From: Smithellaceae bacterium
Lineage (GTDB): Bacteria > Desulfobacterota > Syntrophia > Syntrophales > Smithellaceae
Direction: 5' to 3'
NCBI GenBank assembly: GCA_030690945.1
Contig: JAUYFM010000038.1
Location: 20,852 to 84,851, forward strand
Length of the DNA stretch: 64,000 nucleotides
The number at the start of each line of letters is the position of its first letter. Within the stretch, counting starts at the first letter, position 1. The notes beneath the pieces were generated by a model. That model was not told the origin of the DNA. It saw nothing but the letters and a program-made list of their open reading frames with translations, and did no database searches. A program made the translations under genes and the position numbers. Shown here piece after piece: positions 16,804 through 25,355 of this stretch.

Positions 16804-17541
16804 ATGGAAAAAATTCGTTTAGATAAATTGCTCGTGTCCCGCGGTTTCGCGCCGACCATTCAAAAAGCGCAGGCGTTCATTCTGGCCCGGGCCGTAAAAG
16901 TAAATGATGTCTGCCTGTATAAGGCCGATCTACTGGTGCCTGTTGATGCCGAAGTACACATGAAGGGCGACGACAATCCCTACGTCAGCCGTGGCGGTTT
17001 AAAATTAAAGGGCGCACTTAATCACTTCGCGCTGGATGTGTCAGGTGAAGTCAGCCTGGATGTCGGGGCGTCCACGGGCGGTTTCACCGACTGCCTGTTG
17101 CAGGCGAGTGCGCGGAAAGTGTTCGCCGTTGATGTCGGCTATGGCCAGTTGGCGTGGAAACTGCGCGAGGACCCGCGCGTGGTCGTCATTGAACGCACCA
17201 ATATCCGCCACTACAATGGCTCTGATCTTACTGAGAAACCAACGCTGGCCGTAATTGACGTCTCTTTTATTTCGCTCAAAACCGTTATTCCCGCAGTGCT
17301 GCCGCTACTCGCAGATTACGCCCGGATTCTCGCATTGATCAAACCGCAGTTTGAAGCGCAAAGGGATGAGGTCGGTAAAAACGGCGTGGTGGAGAATGCG
17401 GCGGTTCATGATCGGGTGGTCGGGGAAATCGTCTCATTTTGTCAATCTCAACGGTTGGATGTGGAAGGAACCTGCGACTCCTCTCTTTTAGGACCGGCAG
17501 GCAATAAAGAGTTTTTTATATTAGCGCGGAAAACAGACTAA
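16804..17541 (+). CDS. tlyA: TlyA-family rRNA 2'-O-methyltransferase
   Basis: SAM-dependent methyltransferase of 16S/23S rRNA, formerly called hemolysin A. Of 245 residues, the first about 60 form an S4 RNA-binding domain (IRLDKLLVSRGFAPTIQKAQ), then VSRGGLKLKGAL leads into an FtsJ-type fold with the SAM motif SLDVGASTGGFTDCLLQ, DVGYGQLAWKLREDPRV, and DVSFISLKTVIP. GALIKPQFEA-type residues appear as LIKPQFEAQRDEVGKNGVV. ispH begins directly after its stop, so the two are coupled. Confidence 0.93.
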   Translation: MEKIRLDKLLVSRGFAPTIQKAQAFILARAVKVNDVCLYKADLLVPVDAEVHMKGDDNPYVSRGGLKLKGALNHFALDVSGEVSLDVGASTGGFTDCLLQASARKVFAVDVGYGQLAWKLREDPRVVVIERTNIRHYNGSDLTEKPTLAVIDVSFISLKTVIPAVLPLLADYARILALIKPQFEAQRDEVGKNGVVENAAVHDRVVGEIVSFCQSQRLDVEGTCDSSLLGPAGNKEFFILARKTD

Positions 17542-19272
17542 ATGGAAATCAAACTGGCCAAAACAGCCGGGTTTTGCATGGGCGTGCGCCGGGCGGTGGA
17601 TGCGGTTCTGGAAGTTGTCCAACATGAAATGGGCAGGCGAATCTATACCTACGGCCCCCTGATCCACAATCCGCAAACCATTGAACTTCTTAAAAATAGA
17701 GGCATTACGGCCATCAGTCATATAGAGGATATTCCGGACAAGCATCAGGCTGTTCTGATTATCCGGGCGCACGGCATTGCGCCTGACGAAAGAAAAAAAA
17801 TCAAGGAAAGCGGCGTTAAAATCATTGACGCGACCTGTCCGAAAGTCAGCTACGTGCAGGCCATCATCAAAAAGCACACGGCGATGGACTACACGGTCAT
17901 CATCGCCGGAGACCGCGAACACCCGGAAGTGGACGGTCTGTGGGGCTATACCGAGGGCCAGGGCCTTATCGTCTCGACGCTTTCGGATGCGGATAAATTA
18001 CCCGCTATGGAAAAAGTCTGTATTGTGGCCCAAACCACTCAGGACACCGATCATTACGCCCATATTGTTCAAAAAATCCAAGAAAAAAACCCGCAGGCTG
18101 TCGTTTTCAATACGATCTGTTCCTCCACGGAAAAAAGGCAGGAGGAAATTATCGCTCTGGCTACGGAAATGGACGCTTTATTCGTCGTCGGCGGTAAAAA
18201 CAGCGCTAACACCCGCCGTCTGGCTGATCTGGCCCAAAAACAAAACACGCCGACTTTCCATATTGAAACCGCTGAAGAAATAAAAAATATAGACCTGACG
18301 CCTTACAAAAGCATCGGCGTTTCCGCCGGCGCCTCCACACCGAACTGGATTATCGACCAGGTTATGGATAATCTTGCGGAAAGAAACAACAGTCCACATC
18401 GAAAGGTTGGCTTTCTCCTCAAGCTTTGGCTATGGATGGTGAAAACGGATTTCTATTCCGCCTTAGGCGCGGGTTGTCTGGCGCTTACGGGCATGTTGTT
18501 GCAAAAAATCCCTGTCCATATTTCGTCAATTGCCATTGCTTCATTATTTGTTTATGCCATGCACGTTCTCAATCGGCTGACGGGCCGCAAGCAATCGGGG
18601 CTGATCGGCTCATTTCGTGAAAAATCCTATTTAAGGTTCAAAAGATACTATCATCTGGCGGCTATTGTCTCTTTGGTGATGGCTTTGGTCTTATCGCTGG
18701 CGAACAGCATGCTTTCTTTTTTCTTTTTGTTTTTCATTTCTCTTGCCGGCGGTTTGTATAATATGAAAATTCTGCCTGGAGGCCAGCGTTTTCAGAGATT
18801 AAAAGACATCCCCGGATCAAAAAACATTTTTATCGCAGCAGCATGGGGAATGGTGACGGCGGTTTTACCGGCCTTGAACAACAGCCAACACGCCAGCGCC
18901 GGAATGGCGGTCGCTTTTATTTTCACGTTTGCCTTAGTCTTTATTCGATCAGCCATGTCGGATATTATGGATATCCAAAGCGACAAACTATTGGGACGGG
19001 AAACTATCCCCGTAATGATCGGCAAGAAAAAGACGCAAGTCCTGTTGAAAATTATGGTTCTGATGTTATTGGTTATTTTGTTAATTTCCACTCCCGCCGG
19101 ATGGAGTTCAACTTTAAGTATTTTCCTGGTTTTGTGTCTATTATATATATGGATTTGTTTCCGGCTTTGTGATAGAAGGGCGGGTCTTTCGGGGGGAGTC
19201 ATTGAAGGACTCCTGGAAACAAGCTATATTATTGCTGGTTTTGCTGTTTTCTGCTGGTTCGTTCTAAGTTGA
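17542..19272 (+). CDS. ispH: IspH (HMBPP reductase) fused to a UbiA-type prenyltransferase
   Basis: A two-domain protein of 576 residues. Residues 1-285 are a full IspH, the last MEP-pathway enzyme, with the three [4Fe-4S] ligands C12 (GFCMGVRRA), C99 (DATCPKV) and C193 (NTICSSTEKRQ), plus YGPLIHNPQ and REHPEVDGLWGY. From about 290 follows a hydrophobic UbiA-like domain of 7-9 membrane helices. Its second Asp motif DIMDIQSDKLLGRETIP is intact, but the usual first motif NDxxD is replaced by NRLTGRKQ. There is no stop or frameshift between the parts. It starts immediately after tlyA. The C-terminal domain may join a prenyl group to an aromatic acceptor, or have lost catalysis; this is not resolvable here. 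Confidence 0.9.
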   Translation: MEIKLAKTAGFCMGVRRAVDAVLEVVQHEMGRRIYTYGPLIHNPQTIELLKNRGITAISHIEDIPDKHQAVLIIRAHGIAPDERKKIKESGVKIIDATCPKVSYVQAIIKKHTAMDYTVIIAGDREHPEVDGLWGYTEGQGLIVSTLSDADKLPAMEKVCIVAQTTQDTDHYAHIVQKIQEKNPQAVVFNTICSSTEKRQEEIIALATEMDALFVVGGKNSANTRRLADLAQKQNTPTFHIETAEEIKNIDLTPYKSIGVSAGASTPNWIIDQVMDNLAERNNSPHRKVGFLLKLWLWMVKTDFYSALGAGCLALTGMLLQKIPVHISSIAIASLFVYAMHVLNRLTGRKQSGLIGSFREKSYLRFKRYYHLAAIVSLVMALVLSLANSMLSFFFLFFISLAGGLYNMKILPGGQRFQRLKDIPGSKNIFIAAAWGMVTAVLPALNNSQHASAGMAVAFIFTFALVFIRSAMSDIMDIQSDKLLGRETIPVMIGKKKTQVLLKIMVLMLLVILLISTPAGWSSTLSIFLVLCLLYIWICFRLCDRRAGLSGGVIEGLLETSYIIAGFAVFCWFVLS

Positions 19273-19308
19273 GTTACGATACTGAGCTAATGAAAGGAGT
19301 AAAGATTA

Positions 19309-19899
19309 ATGATGGGGAAATTTTTTACTCGAATTGTTCTGGTTATTGCTGTTTTGAGCGCTATCGCCTGCGGCGGATTGCGTTTTTCTCAACTGGACCC
19401 TGCGGCAAAGGATTATCATCCCAAACGAATCGCCGTATTTCCGGCGGATGTAGGAACGTATGAAGAAGCACGCAATCATATTGAGCAGATTGTGCCCGGC
19501 GTACTTATGGAGAAGAAATGGTTTAGCGACATTACCGACACGGCCAGCCTGAATCGCCAGATTCAGGTCAACGATGAACTGCGCAAAACGATGACGGACT
19601 ATCTATCCAAGTATCAGACTTTGAACTACTCCGATTCCGCTTTGAGCAAGAAAATCGGTCAGTTGACCAAAACAGAGGCGTTTTTGTTAGTCGCTGTTGA
19701 TTACTGGAATTATACGGTGGAAAAAGATAAGAAACTGGCTAAGGTCAGCGTCGGCTTCAAGTTGATCGATGCGGAAACCGGAAAAATCATGTGGAAGGCA
19801 GGCCACCATCTGGCGGAAAGTTACATGTTCCTTAAGCCGGAGCTGTCTGATGTTGCCCGATCGGTTGTCAATGATCTGGTTAAAGAAATGCCGCATTGA
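19309..19899 (+). CDS. GNA1162-like (DUF799) putative lipoprotein
   Basis: A 196-residue exported protein. A short signal peptide ends in AIAC, a lipobox-like site, then GGLRFSQLDPAAKDYHPKRI leads into an alpha/beta domain with RIAVFPADVG and IDAETGKIMWKAGHHLAESY, which recalls the GNA1162/PelC-type outer-membrane lipoproteins. SD AAAGGAG stands upstream of the ATG. Role unknown; related proteins assist export or assembly at the outer membrane. Confidence 0.7.
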   Translation: MMGKFFTRIVLVIAVLSAIACGGLRFSQLDPAAKDYHPKRIAVFPADVGTYEEARNHIEQIVPGVLMEKKWFSDITDTASLNRQIQVNDELRKTMTDYLSKYQTLNYSDSALSKKIGQLTKTEAFLLVAVDYWNYTVEKDKKLAKVSVGFKLIDAETGKIMWKAGHHLAESYMFLKPELSDVARSVVNDLVKEMPH

Positions 19900-19948
19900 T
19901 TTGGTGCGCGATAGATCGTGAACTCAACATAAAAAATGGAGATCATTT

Positions 19949-20170
19949 ATGAAAGAGCAAGTACAAAAAGCGATAGAAAAGGTCCGGCCCGGTCTGCAGG
20001 CGGACGGTGGCGATGTAGAACTGGTTGACGTTTCCGAAGACGGCGTGGTCAAAGTCAAACTGACCGGCGCCTGCCATGGCTGCCCGATGGCGCAGGTGAC
20101 ATTGAAAATGGGCATCGAAAAAATCATTAAACAGCAAGTGCCTTCCGTTAAGGAAGTCGTGTCTGTTTAG
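19949..20170 (+). CDS. NifU C-terminal-domain iron-sulfur scaffold
   Basis: A 73-residue NifU-like protein. RPGLQADGGDVELVDV and the CxxC motif in TGACHGCPMAQVTLKMGIE identify the NifU C-terminal domain that carries a labile [4Fe-4S] cluster and hands it to apoproteins. ATGGAG precedes the start. It is followed by a hairpin and, 160 bases on, by a 2[4Fe-4S] ferredoxin, a likely client. Stand-alone NifU-C proteins are common in anaerobes. Confidence 0.9.
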   Translation: MKEQVQKAIEKVRPGLQADGGDVELVDVSEDGVVKVKLTGACHGCPMAQVTLKMGIEKIIKQQVPSVKEVVSV

Positions 20171-20221
20171 GGGCCGTTAAAAAGTAACTGTTACATTTCT
20201 ATCCATTTCGTTACGGCCCCT
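20171..20221 (+). terminator. Hairpin after the NifU-like gene
   Basis: GGGGCCGT (20171-20178) and ACGGCCCC (20214-20221) are exact complements, starting at the base after the stop codon, with a 35-base loop followed by TTAT. It is terminator-like but without a clean T-run; it could also be an mRNA-stabilising hairpin ahead of the ferredoxin gene. Confidence 0.45.
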
Positions 20222-20331
20222 TATGCCGGTTATGATATTAAAATATTACAGTTATTATTGAACAACGGCTTAGACGCCGACACGGTCGGAAGAACGCTAA
20301 AATTTTTTGATTAAAGGAGATTTTTAAAAAA

Positions 20332-20511
20332 ATGACATATGTGATTACAGAAGAATGCATTGCTTGCGGCTCATGTGAGGACGAATGTCCGGTTGAAGCA
20401 ATATCCGAAGGCGAAGACAAGTACGTGATTGATTCCAAGTTGTGCACAGACTGCGGCGCCTGCTGCGATCAATGTCCGGTGGAAGCGATTATTCCCGGAG
20501 AGGAAAAGTAA
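20332..20511 (+). CDS. 2[4Fe-4S] ferredoxin
   Basis: A 59-residue clostridial-type ferredoxin, short enough to be missed by length filters. Two full cluster motifs are present: CIACGSCEDECPVEA and CTDCGACCDQCPVEA (each CxxCxxCxxxCP). It is a low-potential electron carrier in the cytoplasm. AAGGAGA lies 11 bases upstream of the ATG. Acidic residues surround both motifs. It sits after the NifU-like gene and before a strong terminator. The second motif has an extra adjacent cysteine (GACCDQC). Confidence 0.95.
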   Translation: MTYVITEECIACGSCEDECPVEAISEGEDKYVIDSKLCTDCGACCDQCPVEAIIPGEEK

Positions 20512-20536
20512 TAATTTCAGCCAGACCAATAAACTT

Positions 20537-20582
20537 GGGGGAATATCCGTCGGGACCGGCGGATCTTTCCCCTGCTTTTTTT
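20537..20582 (+). terminator. Rho-independent terminator of the ferredoxin gene
   Basis: GGGGGAA pairs with TTTCCCC and an inner ATCCG pairs with CGGAT, followed by TGC and a run of T at 20576-20582. The T-run merges with the start of a dispersed repeat. Confidence 0.75.
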
Positions 20583-20680
20583 AATCCCGCGGTTGCGGGA
20601 CGAGCGTTAATTCACCGCCGCTTGCTGCGATATAAACACGTTCATTTCATACCTCGACAACTTGCGGCGAAGTGGTTGAT
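20579..20680 (+). repeat. Dispersed intergenic repeat, family B, copy 1
   Basis: Shares blocks with 63838-63940: TTTAATCCCGC, GCGGGACGAGCGT, AATTC, GCGATATAA, CGTTCATTTCATACCTCGAC and GTGGTTGAT, in the same order and spacing. It begins with a CCCGC/GCGGG hairpin. No coding potential. The 271-base gap between ferredoxin and tmk is filled by the terminator and this element. Confidence 0.75.
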
Positions 20681-20782
20681 TGCAATACATCTTCCGCGAG
20701 GGAATATTTTAGAGTAAGATAAAAAAGCGGGACAAGGTCTCGGCAACACACTTTAACCCCCTTGACTTCGGGAGAACCGCCC

Positions 20783-21430
20783 ATGAATAAATTTATTACC
20801 TTTGAAGGCGTCGAAGGCTCCGGCAAATCCACGCAAGTAAAACTTCTGGGCGAGTATTTGACTGGAAAAAACATTCCCGTGCTGCTGACACAGGAACCGT
20901 CGGGAACCCCGATCGGCCGAAAAATCGGCGATATTCTCTTCAACCGCGGCCATCAGGCCATGTGTCCGGAAACGGAACTGTTTCTGTTTTGCGCGGCGCG
21001 AGCACAGCACGTGAGAGAGGTCGTTTGGCCTGCGCTGAAAGAGGGGAAATATGTATTATGCGACCGGTTTTCCGACGCGACATTCGCGTATCAGGCGGCG
21101 GGACGAGGGCTTGATCTCGATTTCATCAGAACAATTAACAATTATTGCGCCGAGCGGTTAAAGCCGGATTTAACACTGCTTTTTGATTTGCCGGTGGAAA
21201 CCGGACTGCAAAGAGCCGGCAGGCGCGACGCCGAGCTCAAAGATCCGTCGGTAGCCGACCGCTTCGAGAAAGAAAAACTGGATTTTCACAACCGAGTGCG
21301 GCAAGGTTACCTGAGTCTCTGTGCAACGGAGCCCGGACGCTTTCGGGTGATTGACGCGGCGCGGACCGTGGACATGATTGCCCAAGACACCCGCAGGCAT
21401 GTGATGGAGTTCATCAACAGGCAGAGCTAG
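20783..21430 (+). CDS. tmk: Thymidylate kinase
   Basis: Phosphorylates dTMP to dTDP. The 215 residues start MNKFITFEGVEGSGKSTQ with the P-loop; the ATG at 20783 is preceded by GGGAGA, while the longer frame uses a TTG. Further motifs are the dTMP-binding DRFSDATFAYQAAGRGLD and the lid region RAGRRDAELKDPSVADRFE. It heads the tmk-holB-ricT-metG group, an order also known from Firmicutes (tmk..holB-yaaT) and many deltaproteobacteria. Confidence 0.96.
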   Translation: MNKFITFEGVEGSGKSTQVKLLGEYLTGKNIPVLLTQEPSGTPIGRKIGDILFNRGHQAMCPETELFLFCAARAQHVREVVWPALKEGKYVLCDRFSDATFAYQAAGRGLDLDFIRTINNYCAERLKPDLTLLFDLPVETGLQRAGRRDAELKDPSVADRFEKEKLDFHNRVRQGYLSLCATEPGRFRVIDAARTVDMIAQDTRRHVMEFINRQS

Positions 21431-21432
21431 TA

Positions 21433-21551
21433 CCACTTCTAAATCAAAGATGATATCGCGGCGGCAAGGAGGAGGTGACGAGGCGTATTATATATACGCT
21501 GAGGAAGCCAACGACGCGGCCAACAAAGATAGCGCTTTGATTTAGAAGTGG
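21433..21551 (+). repeat. MITE-like element, family A, copy 1, with 17-bp terminal inverted repeats
   Basis: CCACTTCTAAATCAAAG (21433-21449) and its exact complement (21535-21551) bound a 119-bp non-coding element between tmk and holB. The core, beginning CGGCGGCAAGGAGGAGGTG and ending GCCAACAAAG.TAGC, recurs at 29984-30109. The centre GCGTAT...ATACGC is itself palindromic. No obvious target-site duplication was seen. Confidence 0.8.
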
Positions 21552-21580
21552 AATAACCTTTATGGCGGTTTCATTTCCAT

Positions 21581-22561
21581 ATGTCTTTTGCAAATATTTA
21601 CGGTCATCAAAAGCAAATCGGCATGTTGCAAAAAGCCATGGCTCAAGAGCGGGTCGGGCACTCTTATCTTTTCAGCGGGCCTGACGCCATCGGCAAGAAA
21701 ACCCTGGCGATGGCATTCACCCAGGCGTTGAATTGTGAAAACGCCGCCGAACGATATGATTCCTGCGGCAACTGTTCCTCATGCAGGAAAATGATCCACC
21801 GCAACCATCCGGACATTCACGTGCTGGAAACCCAGGCGCAATTTATCCGCATTGACGCCATCCGCAACATTCAAGAGCAGATGACCTTTAAGCCCCTGGA
21901 AGGACGCCGGCGCGTTTTCATCATCGACGACGCGGATAAAATGAATGAACAGGCGGCCAATGCCCTATTAAAAACCCTGGAAGAGCCGTCAGCCGATAAT
22001 ATCATCATGTTGGTGACCGCGCGTCCTTACTGGCTGCCGCAAACCATTCTTTCGCGCTGCCGGCATGTGCGCGTAAACCCGCTCGCTGCCGAAACCGTCG
22101 CGCAGTTTTTAATCGAACAACAGCAAATGGACTCATCCAAGGCTTTACTGCTCGCCTCCCTTTCCGGCGGTTCGATCGGACAGGCGATCGAACTGGACTC
22201 GGAAGACATGATTGCATATCGCACCGAATTGAGCCGCCTTTTGTCCACCGCCAGCCTGCGCAATCCGATGAGCCTGCTGACACTTGCATCTTTTCTGGGA
22301 CAGGACAAAAAGGAAATCAAACAGGGGCTGAAGCTTCTCAATACGTATTTTCGCGACGCGCTGGTCTATAAGGAAACCGCTCAGGCCTCCATGATCATCA
22401 ACGCGGATGATCTGCCCGTCATCGCGTCCCTCGCCTGCCGTTTAAACGGCGAGCAGATTCTGCAAAATATCGCCCTCGTGGAGAAATCAAACGAGACGAT
22501 TGAAATGAATGTGAACAAATCATTGACATTAGAGGCAATGGCCTTTAATCTCCATCTGTAA
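21581..22561 (+). CDS. holB: DNA polymerase III subunit delta'
   Basis: Clamp-loader subunit. The 326 residues contain the AAA+ Walker A variant SGPDAIGKKTLA, the zinc module CENAAERYDSCGNCSSCRK, the sensor block VFIIDDADKMNEQAANALLK followed by TLEEPSADN, and SRCRHVRVNPL. Length is normal for delta'. It starts 30 bases after the family-A repeat and is followed 27 bases later by ricT. Confidence 0.94.
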   Translation: MSFANIYGHQKQIGMLQKAMAQERVGHSYLFSGPDAIGKKTLAMAFTQALNCENAAERYDSCGNCSSCRKMIHRNHPDIHVLETQAQFIRIDAIRNIQEQMTFKPLEGRRRVFIIDDADKMNEQAANALLKTLEEPSADNIIMLVTARPYWLPQTILSRCRHVRVNPLAAETVAQFLIEQQQMDSSKALLLASLSGGSIGQAIELDSEDMIAYRTELSRLLSTASLRNPMSLLTLASFLGQDKKEIKQGLKLLNTYFRDALVYKETAQASMIINADDLPVIASLACRLNGEQILQNIALVEKSNETIEMNVNKSLTLEAMAFNLHL

Positions 22562-22588
22562 AAATAAATTGCAAAGCAGGACCAAAAA

Positions 22589-23353
22589 GTGCTGACCAAT
22601 ATCATTGGTGTAAAATTTAAAAAAGAGGGCAGGATATACAATTTTGACGCCGCCGACCTGATCGTGCATAAGGATGATCAGGTGCTGGTCAATACGGATA
22701 ACGGCGTCGCCCTGGGAATTGTTGTAACCGACGTCCATCGCTGCGAATCTCATCAGTTGCCTCCCAATTTAAAAAATATTCTCCGTAAGGCCACCGCGGA
22801 TGATTTGCGCGCCAGGGAAGAACTCGAACTGCTCGAGGAAGAAGCCAGAAAATATTGCATAGAAAAAATTCATGAAAAAAGCCTGGCCATGAAATTGATC
22901 ACCGTGGAGTGCTTTTTTGATAAAAGCAAAATGATCTTTTACTTTACCGCGGAGGCCCGGGTGGATTTCCGTGAACTGGTCAAAGATCTGGTCGCGAAAT
23001 TCAAAACCAGAATCGAGCTCAAACAAATCGGCGCGCGTCAGGAAGCGAGAATTGTCAAAGGCCTGGCGGTCTGCGGGCGGACGGTCTGCTGCGCGGGCAT
23101 CCTGCAAAATCTCGATCGCGTCACCGTGAAGATGGCCAAGGAACAAAGCATGTCGCTCAATCCGGAAAAAATATCCGGATTATGCGGAAGACTGATGTGC
23201 TGTCTTTCCTTTGAGCATGATGGATATGCCGGAGCAAAGAAATGTCCCAAAACGGTCAAAGCCGAGGAAGAGCCGGTGCAAATTGAGCCGCCGCAGGCAA
23301 AATATAAAATAACAAATGCGCAGGAAACGAATAAAAAGCGCACGGAGTCATAA
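22589..23353 (+). CDS. ricT: PSP1-domain protein, RicT/YaaT family
   Basis: A 254-residue PSP1-domain protein starting at a GTG with AGGA upstream. It has the PSP1 fold at its N-terminal half (FDAADLIVHKDDQVLVNTD, FYFTAEARVDFRELVKDL) and the cysteine motifs GRTVCCAGIL and CGRLMCCLSFE, which in B. subtilis RicT help the RicAFT complex hold Fe-S clusters and support RNA processing. In this phylum the partners RicA/RicF are usually absent, so the role is uncertain. The position between holB and metG is conserved. Confidence 0.88.
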   Translation: MLTNIIGVKFKKEGRIYNFDAADLIVHKDDQVLVNTDNGVALGIVVTDVHRCESHQLPPNLKNILRKATADDLRAREELELLEEEARKYCIEKIHEKSLAMKLITVECFFDKSKMIFYFTAEARVDFRELVKDLVAKFKTRIELKQIGARQEARIVKGLAVCGRTVCCAGILQNLDRVTVKMAKEQSMSLNPEKISGLCGRLMCCLSFEHDGYAGAKKCPKTVKAEEEPVQIEPPQAKYKITNAQETNKKRTES

Positions 23354-23369
23354 GGAGCCGCAAACCATT

Positions 23370-25265
23370 ATGTCCAAACCATTTTATATTACAACACCGA
23401 TATATTATGTCAATGCCTCGCCGCACATCGGGCACGCCTATACCACCATCGTCGCCGACGTCCTGGCCCGATACGCCCGCATGACTAGACGCGAAACATT
23501 TTTTGTCACCGGTACGGACGAGCATGGCGATAAAATCGCTGAAGCCGCTAAAAAGGCAGGCATTACGCCGAAAGAATACGCCGATTCCATCAGCGCGCAG
23601 TTCCGTCATCTGTGGCCCGAACTGGCTATCACCAATGATTACTTCATCCGGACGACCGACGCGAATCACATGGAAACCGTTCGTTCCATTTTGCAAAAAG
23701 TTTACGACGCGGGCGATATTTATTTCGGCGCTTATGAAGGATTTTACTGTGTCGGCTGCGAACGTTTCTACATGGAAAAGGAACTCGTGGCAGGCTTATG
23801 TCCCGACCACCAGACCGTGCCGGAGCATCGCAAAGAGAGTAATTACTTCTTCCGCATGAGCAAATATCAGGATTGGCTGATCCGGCACATCCAGGAAAAC
23901 CCGGATTTTATCCGGCCGGAAAGGTATCGCAATGAAGTGCTGGCATTTCTGCGCGATCCGCTGGAAGATCTCTGTATATCTCGTCCCAAAACGCGCCTCA
24001 CGTGGGGTATCACGCTGCCCTTCGATCAAAACTATGTGACGTATGTCTGGTTTGACGCACTGATCAATTACGTCACCGCGCTCGATTACCCGGACGGAGC
24101 AAATTTTAAAAAATTCTGGCCTGAGGCCCAGCATCTGATCGCCAAGGATATTTTAAAACCGCACGGCATCTACTGGCCGACCATGCTTAAAGCCGCGGGC
24201 ATTGAGCCCTATCAGCACCTCAATGTTCATGGTTACTGGAATTCGGATTCAAGCAAGATGTCCAAGAGCCTGGGCAATGTTGTCCGGCCGTTGGACTTGA
24301 AGGACAAGTACGGGCTGGATGCTTTTCGCTACTTCCTGCTTCGGGATATGGTTTTCGGCCTGGATTCCAACTTTTCCGAAGAGGCGTTTGTTTCGCGTCT
24401 CAATTCCGATCTGGCCAATGATCTCGGTAATCTGCTCAGCCGCACCATTACCATGGCCATCAAATATTGCGACGGGAAAATTCCCGAGCCGCCAGCGCCT
24501 GATCAGGACAACAGTTTGCAGGCGGCAGCGCTCAAAGCGGTAACGGACGTGGAGGCATCTTTTGCCGACATGTCGCTGCATAAAGCGCTGATGGCCATCT
24601 GGGAAGTGATCGGCGCCGCCAATAAATATATTGTGGAAAACGAACCCTGGTCTCTGGCCAAGGATGCCGCCAACCGGGAAAAGCTTACGGCAATTATGTA
24701 CCGGCTGCTGGAAGCGCTGCGCGCCATCGCCATCTTAATCTCTCCGTTCATGCCTCAGGCGGCGGAAAAAATCCTGAGTCAAATCGGTCTGGAATTATCG
24801 CAAAAATTCGATCTGGATGTCATCCGTAAAAACGAAACACTGCCCGCGGGCCGCGCTTTAATTCGCGGCGAGTCGCTCTTTCCGCGCGTGAGCGCTGAAA
24901 AGGAAGCGACGACGCAACCAAAGAAAGTGGCCATCGACTTAAAGCCGGAAATTGAATATGATGAATTCGCCAAAGTGGACTTGCGCGTAGCAAAGATTCT
25001 GGCGGCCGAACCTGTTCCCAAATCCAACAAGCTTGTTAAACTGCGGATCGATATCGGAGAAGAGCGGAGCATTGTCGCGGGAATCGGCAAGGATTATAAG
25101 CCGGAAGAACTTGTCGGCAAATCCATTATCGTCGTGGCCAACCTGAAACCGGCCAAGCTCATGGGCGTGGAATCACATGGCATGCTGTTGGCAACGGACG
25201 GCGTTGCCGGGCTGACGCTGCTGGGATTTGACCGCGAGCCGAATACGGGGGCAAAAGTTCGTTAA
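23370..25265 (+). CDS. metG: Methionyl-tRNA synthetase
   Basis: Charges tRNA-Met. The 631 residues from the ATG at 23370 (AGGAG upstream) begin MSKPFYITTPIYYVNASPHI. Visible: HIGHAYTT (HIGH box), a zinc knuckle CVGCERFYMEK...GLCPDH, KMSKSLGNVV (KMSKS box), and a C-terminal EMAP-like tRNA-binding domain (FAKVDLRVAKILAAEPVPKS ... ESHGMLLAT). The start overlaps nothing; the longer frame running into ricT is discounted. Transcription ends at the palindrome at 25321-25348. Confidence 0.96.
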   Translation: MSKPFYITTPIYYVNASPHIGHAYTTIVADVLARYARMTRRETFFVTGTDEHGDKIAEAAKKAGITPKEYADSISAQFRHLWPELAITNDYFIRTTDANHMETVRSILQKVYDAGDIYFGAYEGFYCVGCERFYMEKELVAGLCPDHQTVPEHRKESNYFFRMSKYQDWLIRHIQENPDFIRPERYRNEVLAFLRDPLEDLCISRPKTRLTWGITLPFDQNYVTYVWFDALINYVTALDYPDGANFKKFWPEAQHLIAKDILKPHGIYWPTMLKAAGIEPYQHLNVHGYWNSDSSKMSKSLGNVVRPLDLKDKYGLDAFRYFLLRDMVFGLDSNFSEEAFVSRLNSDLANDLGNLLSRTITMAIKYCDGKIPEPPAPDQDNSLQAAALKAVTDVEASFADMSLHKALMAIWEVIGAANKYIVENEPWSLAKDAANREKLTAIMYRLLEALRAIAILISPFMPQAAEKILSQIGLELSQKFDLDVIRKNETLPAGRALIRGESLFPRVSAEKEATTQPKKVAIDLKPEIEYDEFAKVDLRVAKILAAEPVPKSNKLVKLRIDIGEERSIVAGIGKDYKPEELVGKSIIVVANLKPAKLMGVESHGMLLATDGVAGLTLLGFDREPNTGAKVR

Positions 25266-25320
25266 AACGGATTACATAATTGTAGGGAATGGTCTTGCCA
25301 CCCGCATAACCTGAAGATCA

Positions 25321-25348
25321 CGCGTGGGTGGTCGCGACCACCCACGCG
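25321..25348. terminator. 28-bp perfect palindrome between convergent genes
   Basis: CGCGTGGGTGGTCG followed directly by its exact reverse complement (14-bp arms, no loop), in the 90-base gap between metG and the cytochrome gene, which face each other. It is likely a two-way terminator; TTTG..TTAATT follows on the plus side. Confidence 0.6.
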
Positions 25349-25355
25349 GTGTTTG

